64,000 nucleotides of DNA, from the NCBI GenBank assembly GCA_963710535.1, contig CAVQAW010000003.1:1-64000 (forward strand), written 5' to 3'. Positions within the stretch are counted from its first letter, which is position 1, and each line of letters opens with the position of its first letter. Below are positions 36,460-45,233 of the stretch, one piece after another. The notes below the pieces were generated by a model. That model saw nothing but the letters and a program-made list of their open reading frames with translations, was not told the DNA's origin and ran no database searches. The DNA is from Pelagihabitans sp963710535. GTDB lineage: Bacteria > Bacteroidota > Bacteroidia > Flavobacteriales > Flavobacteriaceae. A program made the translations under genes and the position numbers.

Positions 36460-36885
36460 ATGCAAAAGAAGGATTTTAAAGAATCGCAAATAAGGGAAAT
36501 CGCCAAGTATGTCATTGATTCATCCCCCTCAAAAACAATCTGTTTAAACGGACCGATGGGTGTGGGCAAAACCACCTTAATCAAAGGTATGGTGCAGGAA
36601 CTAGGCGGTATTGATGCGGTTAGCAGTCCGACTTTCGGCATTGTCAACGAATATCATGGGGCCAACAACGAACTTTTGGCATTTCATTTCGATTTCTATC
36701 GCCTCGAAAAAGAATCGGAGGCTTTAGACCTTGGTTTGGACGATTATTTGAACCAGGATGTATGGATTTTCATTGAATGGCCTGAAAAAATCGCTTCCCT
36801 CATACCAGAAAAGGCAGGTCATATATTTTTAGAGCTTAAGGACGAGCATACAAGGCGTCTTATTATTGGGCTAAATTCCCCTTGA
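36460..36885 (+). CDS. tsaE: tRNA threonylcarbamoyladenosine biosynthesis ATPase TsaE
   Basis: A 141-residue P-loop ATPase that activates the TsaBD complex for t6A37 formation on tRNAs decoding ANN codons. Walker A is GPMGVGKTT (residues 31-39); the SSPTFGIVNEY segment and HFDFYRLE (switch and catalytic region) are typical, as is IFIEWPEKI. Length is normal. It is the last gene of the porX cluster before a 233-base non-coding stretch with repeats. Confidence 0.95.
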   Translation: MQKKDFKESQIREIAKYVIDSSPSKTICLNGPMGVGKTTLIKGMVQELGGIDAVSSPTFGIVNEYHGANNELLAFHFDFYRLEKESEALDLGLDDYLNQDVWIFIEWPEKIASLIPEKAGHIFLELKDEHTRRLIIGLNSP

Positions 36886-36971
36886 ACTTAATTTGACCCC
36901 TAATGACTTCACTACCAAACACATATCCTAAAAGTGGGGCAATTTCAAGGGTGCTTCAACAGATTTTAAGA

Positions 36972-37050
36972 TAATCGATGAACGGTACAATATTCGATGA
37001 AAGGTTCACTTTTTACGATAAAATGTAAAGTTTTAACGATAAAATGCATT
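36972..37050. repeat. Four spaced CGATRAA boxes upstream of the small exported peptides
   Basis: CGATGAA occurs at 36976 and 36995, and CGATAAA at 37016 and 37037. The starts are 19, 21 and 21 bases apart, about two helix turns. The last two copies share the 11-base core ACGATAAAATG exactly, and the first two share TCGATGAA(C/A)GGT. They lie 70-145 bases before the first small-peptide start, where an activator array would be expected. Confidence 0.6.
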
Positions 37051-37118
37051 TTCTTCCCTGCAATTTTCTTACATTTACCAAAGAATATTTGTCCGATTTC
37101 TAACTTAAACCTATTTAG

Positions 37119-37229
37119 ATGAACACTAGAAAAATGATTTTTGCTATTGTAGCAAGTACAACTTTAATGGCTTCATCCTTAATCATCACACAATCTACCG
37201 ATGATAATAAAACCCATATGCCGGAATAG
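37119..37229 (+). CDS. Small exported peptide (36 residues)
   Basis: A 36-residue reading frame with a Sec-type signal: basic start MNTRK, hydrophobic core IFAIVASTTLMASSLII, and a short polar tail QSTDDNKTHMPE. It was found by reading between tsaE and the next membrane gene. It resembles the next small frame (IFAI[VL]A..TTL[ML]A in both), only three bases downstream, which argues that both are translated. If cleaved, the mature product would be under 20 residues. I recognise no family, and the function is unknown. Confidence 0.55.
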   Translation: MNTRKMIFAIVASTTLMASSLIITQSTDDNKTHMPE

Positions 37230-37232
37230 AAA

Positions 37233-37358
37233 ATGAAAAAAATTATTTTTGCAATTTTGGCTTGCGCAACTCTGTTAGCCGCATCTTACGATTATACCAA
37301 TTCTGAAATTACTAATAAATTAGGAATTGAAAAAAATAGACTTGATAGAAAAATATAA
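37233..37358 (+). CDS. Small exported peptide (41 residues)
   Basis: A 41-residue frame starting MKKIIFAILACATLLAAS, a good Sec signal peptide with likely cleavage after an A-x-S type site, followed by a charged mature part YDYTNSEITNKLGIEKNRLD. Its start lies three bases after the stop of the related 36-residue peptide, and a terminator follows 22 bases after its stop, so the two form a compact two-gene unit. It contains one cysteine, inside the hydrophobic core and not in a lipobox. Function unknown. Confidence 0.6.
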   Translation: MKKIIFAILACATLLAASYDYTNSEITNKLGIEKNRLDRKI

Positions 37359-37379
37359 AATGTTGTAAGCATTTTAACG

Positions 37380-37408
37380 AGGGACCATGCAAATTGTCCC
37401 TTTTTTTA
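37380..37408 (+). terminator. Terminator after the small-peptide pair
   Basis: AGGGAC (37380-37385) pairs with GTCCCT (37396-37401) around a ten-base loop and is followed by seven T. It closes the two-peptide unit. The long loop makes it weaker than the other terminators of the window. Confidence 0.7.
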
Positions 37409-37559
37409 TACTATTTAAACTCCTTTCTCGTTAGCACCATTATAGAATAGTATAAATAATGGTCAAAAGTATCCCAAGAAGAAAGGCAAAGCGTAAAATT
37501 TATATAGAATCTGCATTTGTAGTCTTTTATTGCAATTTCTCCTTTTTTATATAAGCTCT

Positions 37560-38136
37560 ATGACTATCTTACCTGACAATCCAGAAGCAACCATTTCTTT
37601 TTTAGGTTTTACTATTGACAGACAATGGTTTCCATGACATTTCAACATATGCATGGTTCATAATGAGTAAAATAGTACCACTTTATCTTTTGTTTTTATG
37701 GTTTTTAACTTCCAGAAATTGGTGGTACCATATATCCTTGATTCCTATAGCCATGTATGCATTTCAAGTCTTTGAAGTGCTATTCGACTCAGATAATAAT
37801 ATTGATACAGAAAATATTTGGTGGCTGTTACCGATATGTATGGTCGTAATTCCGTTTGTATACTTTATCCGGATCAAGCTTTACGACAAATATGTACATG
37901 GTATTGATCTGGAAGCCATGGAGGCCGAATTGGAAGCGATCAAAAAGAAACAAGAAAACAGGTTGTCGGTAGAAAGGGAGAACAAAATGGAAAACCCCAA
38001 TAGCAACAAGAATAACACCTACGAATACAAAACACTTTCCGAAAGGCTCGAATACGGACTATCCACCCAAAATATCGAGAATTATTTCAAACGCTTTATG
38101 GAGAGCCTCAGGAGCCTTTTGCACCTGAGGTTTTAG
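37560..38136 (+). pseudogene. Two-helix membrane protein with coiled tail, probable single-base frameshift
   Basis: From ATG 37560 the frame reads MTILPDNPEATISFLGFTID then RQWFP and stops; the +1 frame continues as HDISTYAWFIMSKIVPLYLL and onward to 38136. Removing one C of TTTCCAT at about 37632 would give DRQWFHDISTYAWF and one protein of about 192 residues. The joined protein has two transmembrane segments (KIVPLYLLFLWFL and WWLLPICMVVIPFVYFI), a basic loop and a charged helical C-terminus with many Lys, Glu and Asn. The alternative is a TTG start at 37615 that gives 173 residues with no upstream part. I favour the frameshift. No family is recognised. Confidence 0.6.
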
Positions 38137-38239
38137 AGGTTTTATTGTACATGGAACAGGATTAGACCTAGTGCCGCAATTCAATAAATTATCGTAATTT
38201 TACTTGAAACGTAGCCTTTTTCGGTAAGCAGTACTCCGT

Positions 38240-39439
38240 ATGAATCAACCTAGCTCACCCTTTAGCAAACAGCAATTGCTCCCCCAGGAAGAAACCTTGG
38301 AAATCCTTAAACAAAAACGCGAGTTGTTTATCGGTATACCCAAGGAAAACCAATATCAGGAAAAACGGATTTGCTTAACTCCCGATGCAGTGAACGCCAT
38401 CACCGCCCATGGCCATCGGGTATTGATCGAAGCAGGCGCGGGGGTGGGCGCCCATTTTTCAGATACCGATTATACCAATGCAGGGGCTGAGGTGAGCAGG
38501 GATACCAAAAAAGTATTCGGCTGCCCCCTTTTGCTCAAGGTTGAACCGCCTACCCTGGCAGAAATCGAAATGTTGAATCCCCAGACCACAATCATCTCGG
38601 CTCTTCAAATCAAAACCCAAAACAAGCAATACTTTGAACACTTGGCCAAAAAACGCATTACGGCCATTGCATTTGAGTATATCAAGGATGAAGATGGCAA
38701 ATTTCCGGCCATCCGTTCCCTAAGCGAGATTGCGGGAATAGCATCTGTGCTCATCGCCTCAGAAATCATGGCGGCAACAAATAAGGGCAATGGACTCATG
38801 TTCGGAAACATTAGTGGGGTTCCTCCCGTAGAGGTGGTCATAATCGGAGCAGGAACCGTCGGGGAATTCGCAGCAAGATCGGCCATAGGCCTGGGGGCCA
38901 ACGTGAAAATATTTGATAATTCCATCACTAAACTGCGCAATATCCAAGCCCGGCTTAGACAAACGGTCTATACCTCCACCATTCAGCCAAAAAATCTCTT
39001 AAAATCCCTCAAAAGATGTGATGTTGCCATTGGCGCCATTAGGGGAAGAGATCGGTCGCCTGTGGTCGTTTCAGCCACCATGGTGGAACACATGAAAAAA
39101 GGGGCCGTAATCATTGATGTTAGCATCGATATGGGCGGTTGTTTCGAAACTAGCGAGGTGACCGACCATAACAAGCCCACAGTGGAAAAATATGGCGTAA
39201 TTCATTACGGCGTGCCCAATATACCTTCCCGCTATCCCAAAACCGCATCAGTGTCCATCAGCAATATCTTTACCCCATATTTACTCAAATTGGGAGAGGA
39301 AGGTGGACTGGAAAATTCGCTTCGATTCGATAAAGGCCTCCGTAACGGACTCTATATGTACCACGGGATTCTTACGAACAAATCGGTTGGAGAATGGTTC
39401 GACCTGCAATACAGCGATATTAACTTTCTTATTTTTTGA
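38240..39439 (+). CDS. ald: Alanine dehydrogenase
   Basis: A 399-residue NAD-dependent alanine dehydrogenase of the AlaDH/PNT family, interconverting L-alanine and pyruvate plus ammonia. The N-terminal domain has GIPKENQYQEKRICLTPDAV with the substrate-binding Arg/Lys region. The NAD motif is VVIIGAGTVGEFAARSAIGLG and the C-terminal active-site region is DVSIDMGGCFETSE. The first 35 residues are a family-unusual polar extension also seen in flavobacterial homologues. It follows the membrane protein gene and abuts a small anchored protein at 39441. Confidence 0.92.
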   Translation: MNQPSSPFSKQQLLPQEETLEILKQKRELFIGIPKENQYQEKRICLTPDAVNAITAHGHRVLIEAGAGVGAHFSDTDYTNAGAEVSRDTKKVFGCPLLLKVEPPTLAEIEMLNPQTTIISALQIKTQNKQYFEHLAKKRITAIAFEYIKDEDGKFPAIRSLSEIAGIASVLIASEIMAATNKGNGLMFGNISGVPPVEVVIIGAGTVGEFAARSAIGLGANVKIFDNSITKLRNIQARLRQTVYTSTIQPKNLLKSLKRCDVAIGAIRGRDRSPVVVSATMVEHMKKGAVIIDVSIDMGGCFETSEVTDHNKPTVEKYGVIHYGVPNIPSRYPKTASVSISNIFTPYLLKLGEEGGLENSLRFDKGLRNGLYMYHGILTNKSVGEWFDLQYSDINFLIF

Positions 39440-39440
39440 T

Positions 39441-39821
39441 ATGGCATTTTTAAAACGATTGGGTTTTTACCTTATCGGCTTTTCTATTGGTGTTTTTTTT
39501 CTGGCCCTCTTTTTTAAAAAAAAATCTGAAGAAACGGGGGTCTATTTTTGCTATTTCCCAAATTGTCGAACTTTAAAAGATATACGTTCCAAACCGCTAT
39601 CCTATTCCGAGGCAATACGAACAAGACTTCAAAACAAGGATTTTGATTCCATAGCGATAGATAACATTTTGATGGATGGAGATGTCGATTTTGCAAAAAG
39701 CAATACCAGATCGACCCCTTGCAAAACCTACTACATCAGGGGAATGGTAAAAGAAAAGAACGCCGTGCTGGTCGTTCGGAATTGTGAAAATGAGGCTATA
39801 GCAGAAAGCATTGCGTATTAA
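39441..39821 (+). CDS. Small membrane-anchored protein (DUF4258-like)
   Basis: A 126-residue protein starting one base after the ald stop. A hydrophobic segment at about residues 8-25 (FYLIGFSIGVFFLALFF) is followed by a KKK run, so it is anchored with a probable cytoplasmic or periplasmic soluble domain of about 95 residues. The soluble part has three or four cysteines (YFCYFPNC, CKTYYIRG, NCEN) and resembles DUF4258 proteins in its length and its central pattern, but I cannot confirm that by eye. It is likely co-expressed with ald. Confidence 0.65.
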   Translation: MAFLKRLGFYLIGFSIGVFFLALFFKKKSEETGVYFCYFPNCRTLKDIRSKPLSYSEAIRTRLQNKDFDSIAIDNILMDGDVDFAKSNTRSTPCKTYYIRGMVKEKNAVLVVRNCENEAIAESIAY

Positions 39822-39839
39822 ATCAGCAACGTCAAGCGT

Positions 39840-41006
39840 CTAGATTTTTCGCCTTTTCCTTTCCCTTTTTAATAGAGCCAATTCCCTACTGGTCTGTCCG
39901 GCCACTGAAGTGTTCTCCTCCGCCCTTCTGATCAAGTAGGGCATCACGTCCCGTACAGGTCCAAATGGCAAATATTTGGCCACATTATAACCATGGGCGG
40001 CCAAATTATAGGAAATATGGTCGCTCATTCCATAGAGCTGACCAAACCATATTCTTGGATCACTGTTACTAATTTTATTTATCAGCATCAATTGCATCAT
40101 ACGGTAGGTACTATCCTCGTTATGGGTGCCCACAAACAATGAGATGGTCTTGATGTGTTCGACCATGTAGGCTACCGCAGTATTGAAGTTATCATCGGTT
40201 TCCGCCTTATTGGCACAGATAGGGGTCCGATATCCTTTCTCCGCCGCCCGTTCGTTTTCTTTTTCCATGTAAGCCCCCCGAACCACCTTGATTCCTATCT
40301 TAAAACCTTCCTTTTCCGCTTTCTGATATAGTTTTTTTAAATAATCCATCCGATCCCAACGATACATCTGCACTGTATTATAAACGATGGCCTTTTCCCT
40401 GTTGTATTTGCGCATCATCTCCTCCACCAAGGTATCGGCAGCATCCTGCATCCAACTTTCTTCCGCGTCTATCAGCAAAGAAACCCCTAGATCGAAGGCT
40501 TTTTTGCAAGTCTTATCAAATCGGGCCACTACCCTATCCCACTCCTTTTTTTCATCCACATTAAGTACTTTGCCTGCGCCTATTTTCTTGAATAATGCAA
40601 ATCGTCCAAAACCAGTTGGCTTAAATACCGCAAACGGTATGGCTTCTCTTGCCTTCACGAAATCAAGAATTTCAAGTACCTTCTTCAAAGTACTATCCAA
40701 GGGATCCTCTTCTTCCTTCCCTTCTACTGAATAGTCGAGTACCGATGATACGTTTTTAGTCCACATTTTATCAACCACTTTCATGCAATCAACCTCATTG
40801 ACACCGCCACAGAAATGATCGAAAACCGTGGCCCTTATCAACCCGTCTACGGGAAGATGGGCTTTAATGGCAAAGTTGGTCATAGCAGTGCCAATACGCA
40901 CCAAGGGCTCATTGGCTATCATCTTAAAAAGAAAATAAGCCCTTTCAAGTTCCGAGTCGGTTTTCAGTGCAAATGCGGTGGCGGTATCTTCAAATATATG
41001 GTCCAT
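39840..41006 (-). CDS. Proline dehydrogenase
   Basis: A 388-residue flavoenzyme oxidising proline to pyrroline-5-carboxylate, monofunctional and not fused to P5C dehydrogenase. The TIM-barrel FAD-site motifs are present: KPTGFGRF, LLIDAEESWMQDAAD, VYNTVQMYRWDRMDYL, KVVRGAYMEKENERA, and the C-terminal YLPFGPVRDVMPYLIRRAEENTS, which is the family signature region. The first 60 residues are helical. It is convergent with the ald unit and shares a divergent region with aroB. Confidence 0.92.
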   Translation of the reverse strand: MDHIFEDTATAFALKTDSELERAYFLFKMIANEPLVRIGTAMTNFAIKAHLPVDGLIRATVFDHFCGGVNEVDCMKVVDKMWTKNVSSVLDYSVEGKEEEDPLDSTLKKVLEILDFVKAREAIPFAVFKPTGFGRFALFKKIGAGKVLNVDEKKEWDRVVARFDKTCKKAFDLGVSLLIDAEESWMQDAADTLVEEMMRKYNREKAIVYNTVQMYRWDRMDYLKKLYQKAEKEGFKIGIKVVRGAYMEKENERAAEKGYRTPICANKAETDDNFNTAVAYMVEHIKTISLFVGTHNEDSTYRMMQLMLINKISNSDPRIWFGQLYGMSDHISYNLAAHGYNVAKYLPFGPVRDVMPYLIRRAEENTSVAGQTSRELALLKRERKRRKI

Positions 41007-41107
41007 TGAATGTATTTAGAAAAACGGTTAAAGATAAACACTGCAAAAATATTCCATTCATTAAAAATTACCTTTATTTTGTGCCCTTGAACAATATCGG
41101 TTTTAGC

Positions 41108-42166
41108 ATGCAATCAATTCTCACACCATCCTATTCTGTACATTTTAATGATACTGCCTATAAAGCGTTAAACCAACACCTTGGCCAAAGTCGATATTCC
41201 AAAATATTTGTCCTGGTGGATGAAAATAGCCACAATTGCTGTCTTCCCAAATTTATGTCGCAGGTTAACGGCGATGTGGAAGTTGAAATCATCGAAATTG
41301 AATCGGGGGAAATCAATAAAAATATCACCATCTGTACCCATGTTTGGGAAGCGTTATCCGACTTGGACGCCGATCGAAAAAGCCTATTGATCAATTTGGG
41401 CGGTGGGGTCATTACAGACATGGGCGGCTTTATTGCCTCTACCTTTAAAAGAGGGATTGACTTTATCAATGTGCCTACCACACTCCTTTCGATGGTAGAT
41501 GCCTCCGTTGGTGGCAAAACCGGGGTTGACCTAGGTGCACTGAAAAACCAAATCGGAGTTATCAATCATCCTATCATGGTATTGGTAGTGAGCGATTTTC
41601 TCAAAACCCTCGACGATAGACAAATGCAAAGCGGTTTTGCCGAAATGCTGAAACATGGATTAATTCAAGACAGGAAATACTGGAATGATCTAAAGGGAAT
41701 AAAGGATTTTGAACGAATTGACGTGCAGATTTATGAATCGATTTCGATCAAGAACAAAGTGGTACTTGAAGACCCGACCGAACAGGGTCTTAGGAAAATT
41801 CTAAATTTCGGTCATACCCTGGGACATGCCATCGAATCTTATTTTCTAGCCCATGAAGATAAATTGCTATTGCACGGCGAGGCAATTGCGATAGGCATGA
41901 TTTTGGAATCGTGGCTATCCAAGGAATTACAAGGTTTACCAAAACAAGACCTTGAAGATATCAAGCAAACTTTTCTGCAGCGCTATCCAAAAATAAGTTT
42001 CTCAGAAAATGAAATCGAACAGATTCTCAATCTTCTAAAATTCGATAAAAAAAACGCCTTTGGGAAAATCAATTTTGTCTTGTTGCGAAATATCGGAAAT
42101 CCCGTTATCGATGTCCAAATTGAGAACAATTTACTTCATCGGGCCTTCGCTTACTACTCGGAATAA
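41108..42166 (+). CDS. aroB: 3-dehydroquinate synthase
   Basis: The second enzyme of the shikimate pathway, converting DAHP to 3-dehydroquinate with NAD and a metal ion. I start at ATG 41108 (MQSILTPSYSVHF), giving 352 residues; the open frame upstream overlaps the divergent proline dehydrogenase gene. Family features include NLGGGVITDMGGFIASTFKRG, PTTLLSMVDASVGGKTGVD and the metal-site residues in NFGHTLGHAIES and HGEAIAIGM. Confidence 0.95.
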   Translation: MQSILTPSYSVHFNDTAYKALNQHLGQSRYSKIFVLVDENSHNCCLPKFMSQVNGDVEVEIIEIESGEINKNITICTHVWEALSDLDADRKSLLINLGGGVITDMGGFIASTFKRGIDFINVPTTLLSMVDASVGGKTGVDLGALKNQIGVINHPIMVLVVSDFLKTLDDRQMQSGFAEMLKHGLIQDRKYWNDLKGIKDFERIDVQIYESISIKNKVVLEDPTEQGLRKILNFGHTLGHAIESYFLAHEDKLLLHGEAIAIGMILESWLSKELQGLPKQDLEDIKQTFLQRYPKISFSENEIEQILNLLKFDKKNAFGKINFVLLRNIGNPVIDVQIENNLLHRAFAYYSE

Positions 42167-42346
42167 TACCTACATATACTAAAATTGCACTTTGACAACT
42201 CTTTGGCACCTCCAAAGAAAATAAACTATAGTTTAGAATAAGCTATAGATCGCCGCCTTTCATAAATCATCGTGATGCCGTTGACCTAGGCTATCAAACG
42301 GAAACATTAAATCCCTTTTTAACCAGAGGGCTTAAACAACCTACTT

Positions 42347-42679
42347 ATGATACGCAAACTTGTGGATTACAAAAAACTCGACCATCAACTGGCCGCATTG
42401 TTGATAGAGACCTATCCGGATGGTTATGGTGATGAGGATATCATCTGCTTCAAGAATGCCAGTGGAGAATTTGTGGAAGCGGTTGAAATTAAAACGACCG
42501 ATACCATTTATTTGGTCAAAATAAGCAAAAGCCTGGCGAATTTCATTTCCAATTTCGAAGATAACATGGAGAAAGAACTGGAAGACAAACCAGAACCCGT
42601 TCTAGAGGAGGTAGATTCGTTCGATATGGATGTAGACCTTTCGGAAAATGAAATGGATGAGGAAATGGACTATGAATGA
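42347..42679 (+). CDS. Small acidic protein of unknown function
   Basis: A 110-residue protein with a structured N-terminal part (MIRKLVDYKKLDHQLAALLI, then ETYPDGYGDEDII) and a very acidic C-terminal tail from about residue 75 (many Glu and Asp, ending EMDEEMDYE). No signal peptide or membrane segment. This type is common in Bacteroidota as an uncharacterised conserved protein. It has its own 180-base upstream region and is convergent with the DinB-like gene, whose stop directly abuts its stop. Confidence 0.75.
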   Translation: MIRKLVDYKKLDHQLAALLIETYPDGYGDEDIICFKNASGEFVEAVEIKTTDTIYLVKISKSLANFISNFEDNMEKELEDKPEPVLEEVDSFDMDVDLSENEMDEEMDYE

Positions 42680-43195
42680 TTAAAGGTATCGCTCCCTAAT
42701 TACGTCCCTATGGTGCTTTTGATGCCCTAGCATCACAAATCCTAAGGCGGCCACGCTCATCTTAAAACCGTTGGCCGTGCCCCATCTCTCCAAAATGACT
42801 TCATCAAATGAAGAAAATAGAGCAATACTTGATTTTCGAATACTTCTATACTCTTCAATAATACTTTCTTTACTTCTACTATTCGCGTTGGATTCAGGAA
42901 CATATTGATCTTGGTCGAATCCTGGTATGGGTGTACTGTCATTACGCCCAAATCGCAAGGCCCTATATTGAAAAACGCGCTCTGTATCCAACACATGTAA
43001 AAGCACTTCCGCTATGGTCCATTTATTTAATCCATAGGCAAAAGTCCATTTTTCATCCGGTATGCTATTGATGAATTCAGGAAAATTACCCAATTGATTC
43101 TGCATCATAACCATCAGATCTACATCACCAAGCTTATCGATATAAGTCTGATAATAAGGATTGTAATCGGTACTGGGCAATGCTATAGATCGCAT
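42680..43195 (-). CDS. DinB family protein
   Basis: A 171-residue DinB/YfiT-like four-helix protein. Candidate metal-ligand histidines are in WTIAEVLLHVLDTE (about 66) and in MLGHQKHHRDVI at the C-terminus, in the normal positions of the fold. The AFYYRA-like FQYRALRFGRND region is also typical. It is unrelated in detail to the DinB-like protein inside the his operon. The substrate, possibly a thiol cofactor conjugate, is unknown. It lies 58 bases downstream of the Lrp-type regulator and may be co-transcribed. Confidence 0.85.
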   Translation of the reverse strand: MRSIALPSTDYNPYYQTYIDKLGDVDLMVMMQNQLGNFPEFINSIPDEKWTFAYGLNKWTIAEVLLHVLDTERVFQYRALRFGRNDSTPIPGFDQDQYVPESNANSRSKESIIEEYRSIRKSSIALFSSFDEVILERWGTANGFKMSVAALGFVMLGHQKHHRDVIRERYL

Positions 43196-43253
43196 ATTGC
43201 TGAAATTGAATGAATTTGAAATTCAAGAAAGTTTACAGAAAAAGCACACCGCC

Positions 43254-43733
43254 CTATAATTCGTTAAATATCATATGCATCAACCGTTTCTTGTCATTGA
43301 TACTCTCTTCAAGTGAAATCATGGTCTCCGTTCTGCTGATACCATCGATGTCGTCGATTTGAAATATGATGTTTTTTGCATGGTTGGTGTCTTTTGCCCG
43401 AATCTTACAGAAGATATTGAATTTACCTGTGGTAATATGTGCAACAGTAACATTGGGTATCTGTTCCAGCCGTTCCAACACAAATTTGGTTTGGTGGGTT
43501 TTTTCTAAGAAAATTCCTACATAGGCAATGAAGGCGTATCCCAATTTTACATAGTCCAACGTCAATGAAGAACCTTTTACAATACCGGCATCTTCCATCT
43601 TTTTTACGCGAACATGCACGGTCCCCGCGGAAATCAACAATTTCTTTGCGATATCCGTGAAAGGTGTTCTGGTATTGTCGATTAACATGTCCAGAATTTG
43701 ATGGTCTATCTCATCCAGTTTTACTTTTCCCAT
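43254..43733 (-). CDS. Lrp/AsnC family transcriptional regulator
   Basis: A 159-residue regulator with the N-terminal winged helix (LDEIDHQILDMLIDNTRTPF, then DIAKKLLISAGTVHVRVKKM) and a C-terminal RAM/AsnC ligand-binding domain (about 65-150). Such proteins form octamers or dimers that sense amino acids. The target is not shown by the sequence; the M14 peptidase immediately upstream on the same strand and the DinB-like gene downstream are candidates, as is autoregulation. Confidence 0.93.
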   Translation of the reverse strand: MGKVKLDEIDHQILDMLIDNTRTPFTDIAKKLLISAGTVHVRVKKMEDAGIVKGSSLTLDYVKLGYAFIAYVGIFLEKTHQTKFVLERLEQIPNVTVAHITTGKFNIFCKIRAKDTNHAKNIIFQIDDIDGISRTETMISLEESINDKKRLMHMIFNEL

Positions 43734-43846
43734 TATAACGATATTTTTGCCAAAAATAAGAAATTAAGAAAATATATTCAGTAAAACTTGATATCTTTTA
43801 ACGAAAACGTAATTAAACGTAGATTTCTTCCAAAATATTACAGACC

Positions 43847-44956
43847 TTAGATTACGATTTCTGACCAAAAAGACTGACTTTTTAACACTTCCAAAGCCAT
43901 CGGGTCATCACAGTCGAAGGTTTTATGGCCATAATGAATACTGTCCTTGCCTAGCACCTCTAGCTTAGGAATGAATTCAATGGCGTTCCTATCCAGTTTT
44001 TCCTGAAAAAGGATACCCAAGTCTGCACCCTTACTGTATTTGGGATGGGCGTGATGCACATTTTTGATCAAGATATCGAAAAACAATTTGTTGTTCTCAG
44101 GAATCAAAAAGTAGTCGTCTGCCACAAAATCGGCCAATCTATCGGTTGCAAGAGTTTCCAAAGCCCTTAACAAAGACCAAAAGATCAACTCGCGGGTAAA
44201 TTCCCGATCATAGTCTTCCCCAAAATGACCTGCTTCTATCAATACAGTAGGAATTCCCATCATTTGGAGAGTATCCCCGATACAATTGACATTGAAACTA
44301 TCGTCATATCGACCCACCTGTCCAGGTATCATCAACTGCAATGCCCTGTTCATCGCCACGATCAACCGCATCGCCAACAATCGATTTCCTGAAACCGTTC
44401 TGTCGACATCAAAAGTAGGAGCAAGAAAAGAAACAGTGGCCGGCCGTTCCGTGTCGCCTACATTGAATATGGTTCTTTGATCGTGCAGATTAAAGCAGAA
44501 ATCGGGCTTGAACAACCTATAGACAGCCTTCAGGGCTTTGCTTTCTGGCTGGGTCAATGTTTGTGCGTCACGGTTAAGATCAACAGAGTTGGCATTTAAC
44601 CTGGTATATGCCTTGGCCCCATCCGGATTTAATATGGGGATAATCCGGAGCTGACATTTTTCCAGAATCGTATTGGACAACAACCCATCTGACGACAGGA
44701 AATTCAACAGATCCAATATGGCCTTGGTGGTGGTGCTTTCGTTACCGTGCATTTGAGACCACATCAAAATCTTCAACTTGCCACTGCCCATAGTCAAGGA
44801 TTGGATGGGAAGGCCAAGGACAGAGCTACCCACATGTTCCAGTTTGAAATGTGCCGACATCGAACCCAAAAATGGTAAGATGTGGTCAAGGGTCACATAA
44901 CGGCCTTGAACTGATATCGCTTTGTTCTTGATATACTCTTCTGGCTTTACCTGCAT
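43847..44956 (-). CDS. M14 family zinc carboxypeptidase-like protein
   Basis: A 369-residue metallopeptidase. Zinc ligands H70 and E73 are in SQMHGNEST, the third ligand is likely in the FNLHDQRTIF segment, and IIPILNPDGAKAY and the VDLNRDAQ motif give the substrate-binding Arg/Asn positions as in M14 enzymes. No signal peptide is evident, so it is probably cytoplasmic, unlike secreted carboxypeptidases. About 170 C-terminal residues are outside the usual catalytic core. The 113-base gap to the Lrp gene contains no terminator. Confidence 0.85.
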   Translation of the reverse strand: MQVKPEEYIKNKAISVQGRYVTLDHILPFLGSMSAHFKLEHVGSSVLGLPIQSLTMGSGKLKILMWSQMHGNESTTTKAILDLLNFLSSDGLLSNTILEKCQLRIIPILNPDGAKAYTRLNANSVDLNRDAQTLTQPESKALKAVYRLFKPDFCFNLHDQRTIFNVGDTERPATVSFLAPTFDVDRTVSGNRLLAMRLIVAMNRALQLMIPGQVGRYDDSFNVNCIGDTLQMMGIPTVLIEAGHFGEDYDREFTRELIFWSLLRALETLATDRLADFVADDYFLIPENNKLFFDILIKNVHHAHPKYSKGADLGILFQEKLDRNAIEFIPKLEVLGKDSIHYGHKTFDCDDPMALEVLKSQSFWSEIVI

Positions 44957-45233
44957 TGCATTTCATCGATCCAGACAAAAATAGTATCATTATAAATTAC
45001 ATATGTAAATACTAATAGTTACTTTTGTAATCAATAATAACCTTCAAATGCAGCATGGAATATACATTTGTAAACATTTTTTGAATGATTAACTATTATT
45101 AATTTAAAATATTGTTATTCAGTATTTTATATAATTTTATTTAAAGTAAAATATCATATTTTTTATTTCAATTTAAAGGTTTATAGGCCATTTTAGGGTT
45201 ATTTTTCCGCAGTAAACTTTCAACGATTTTATC

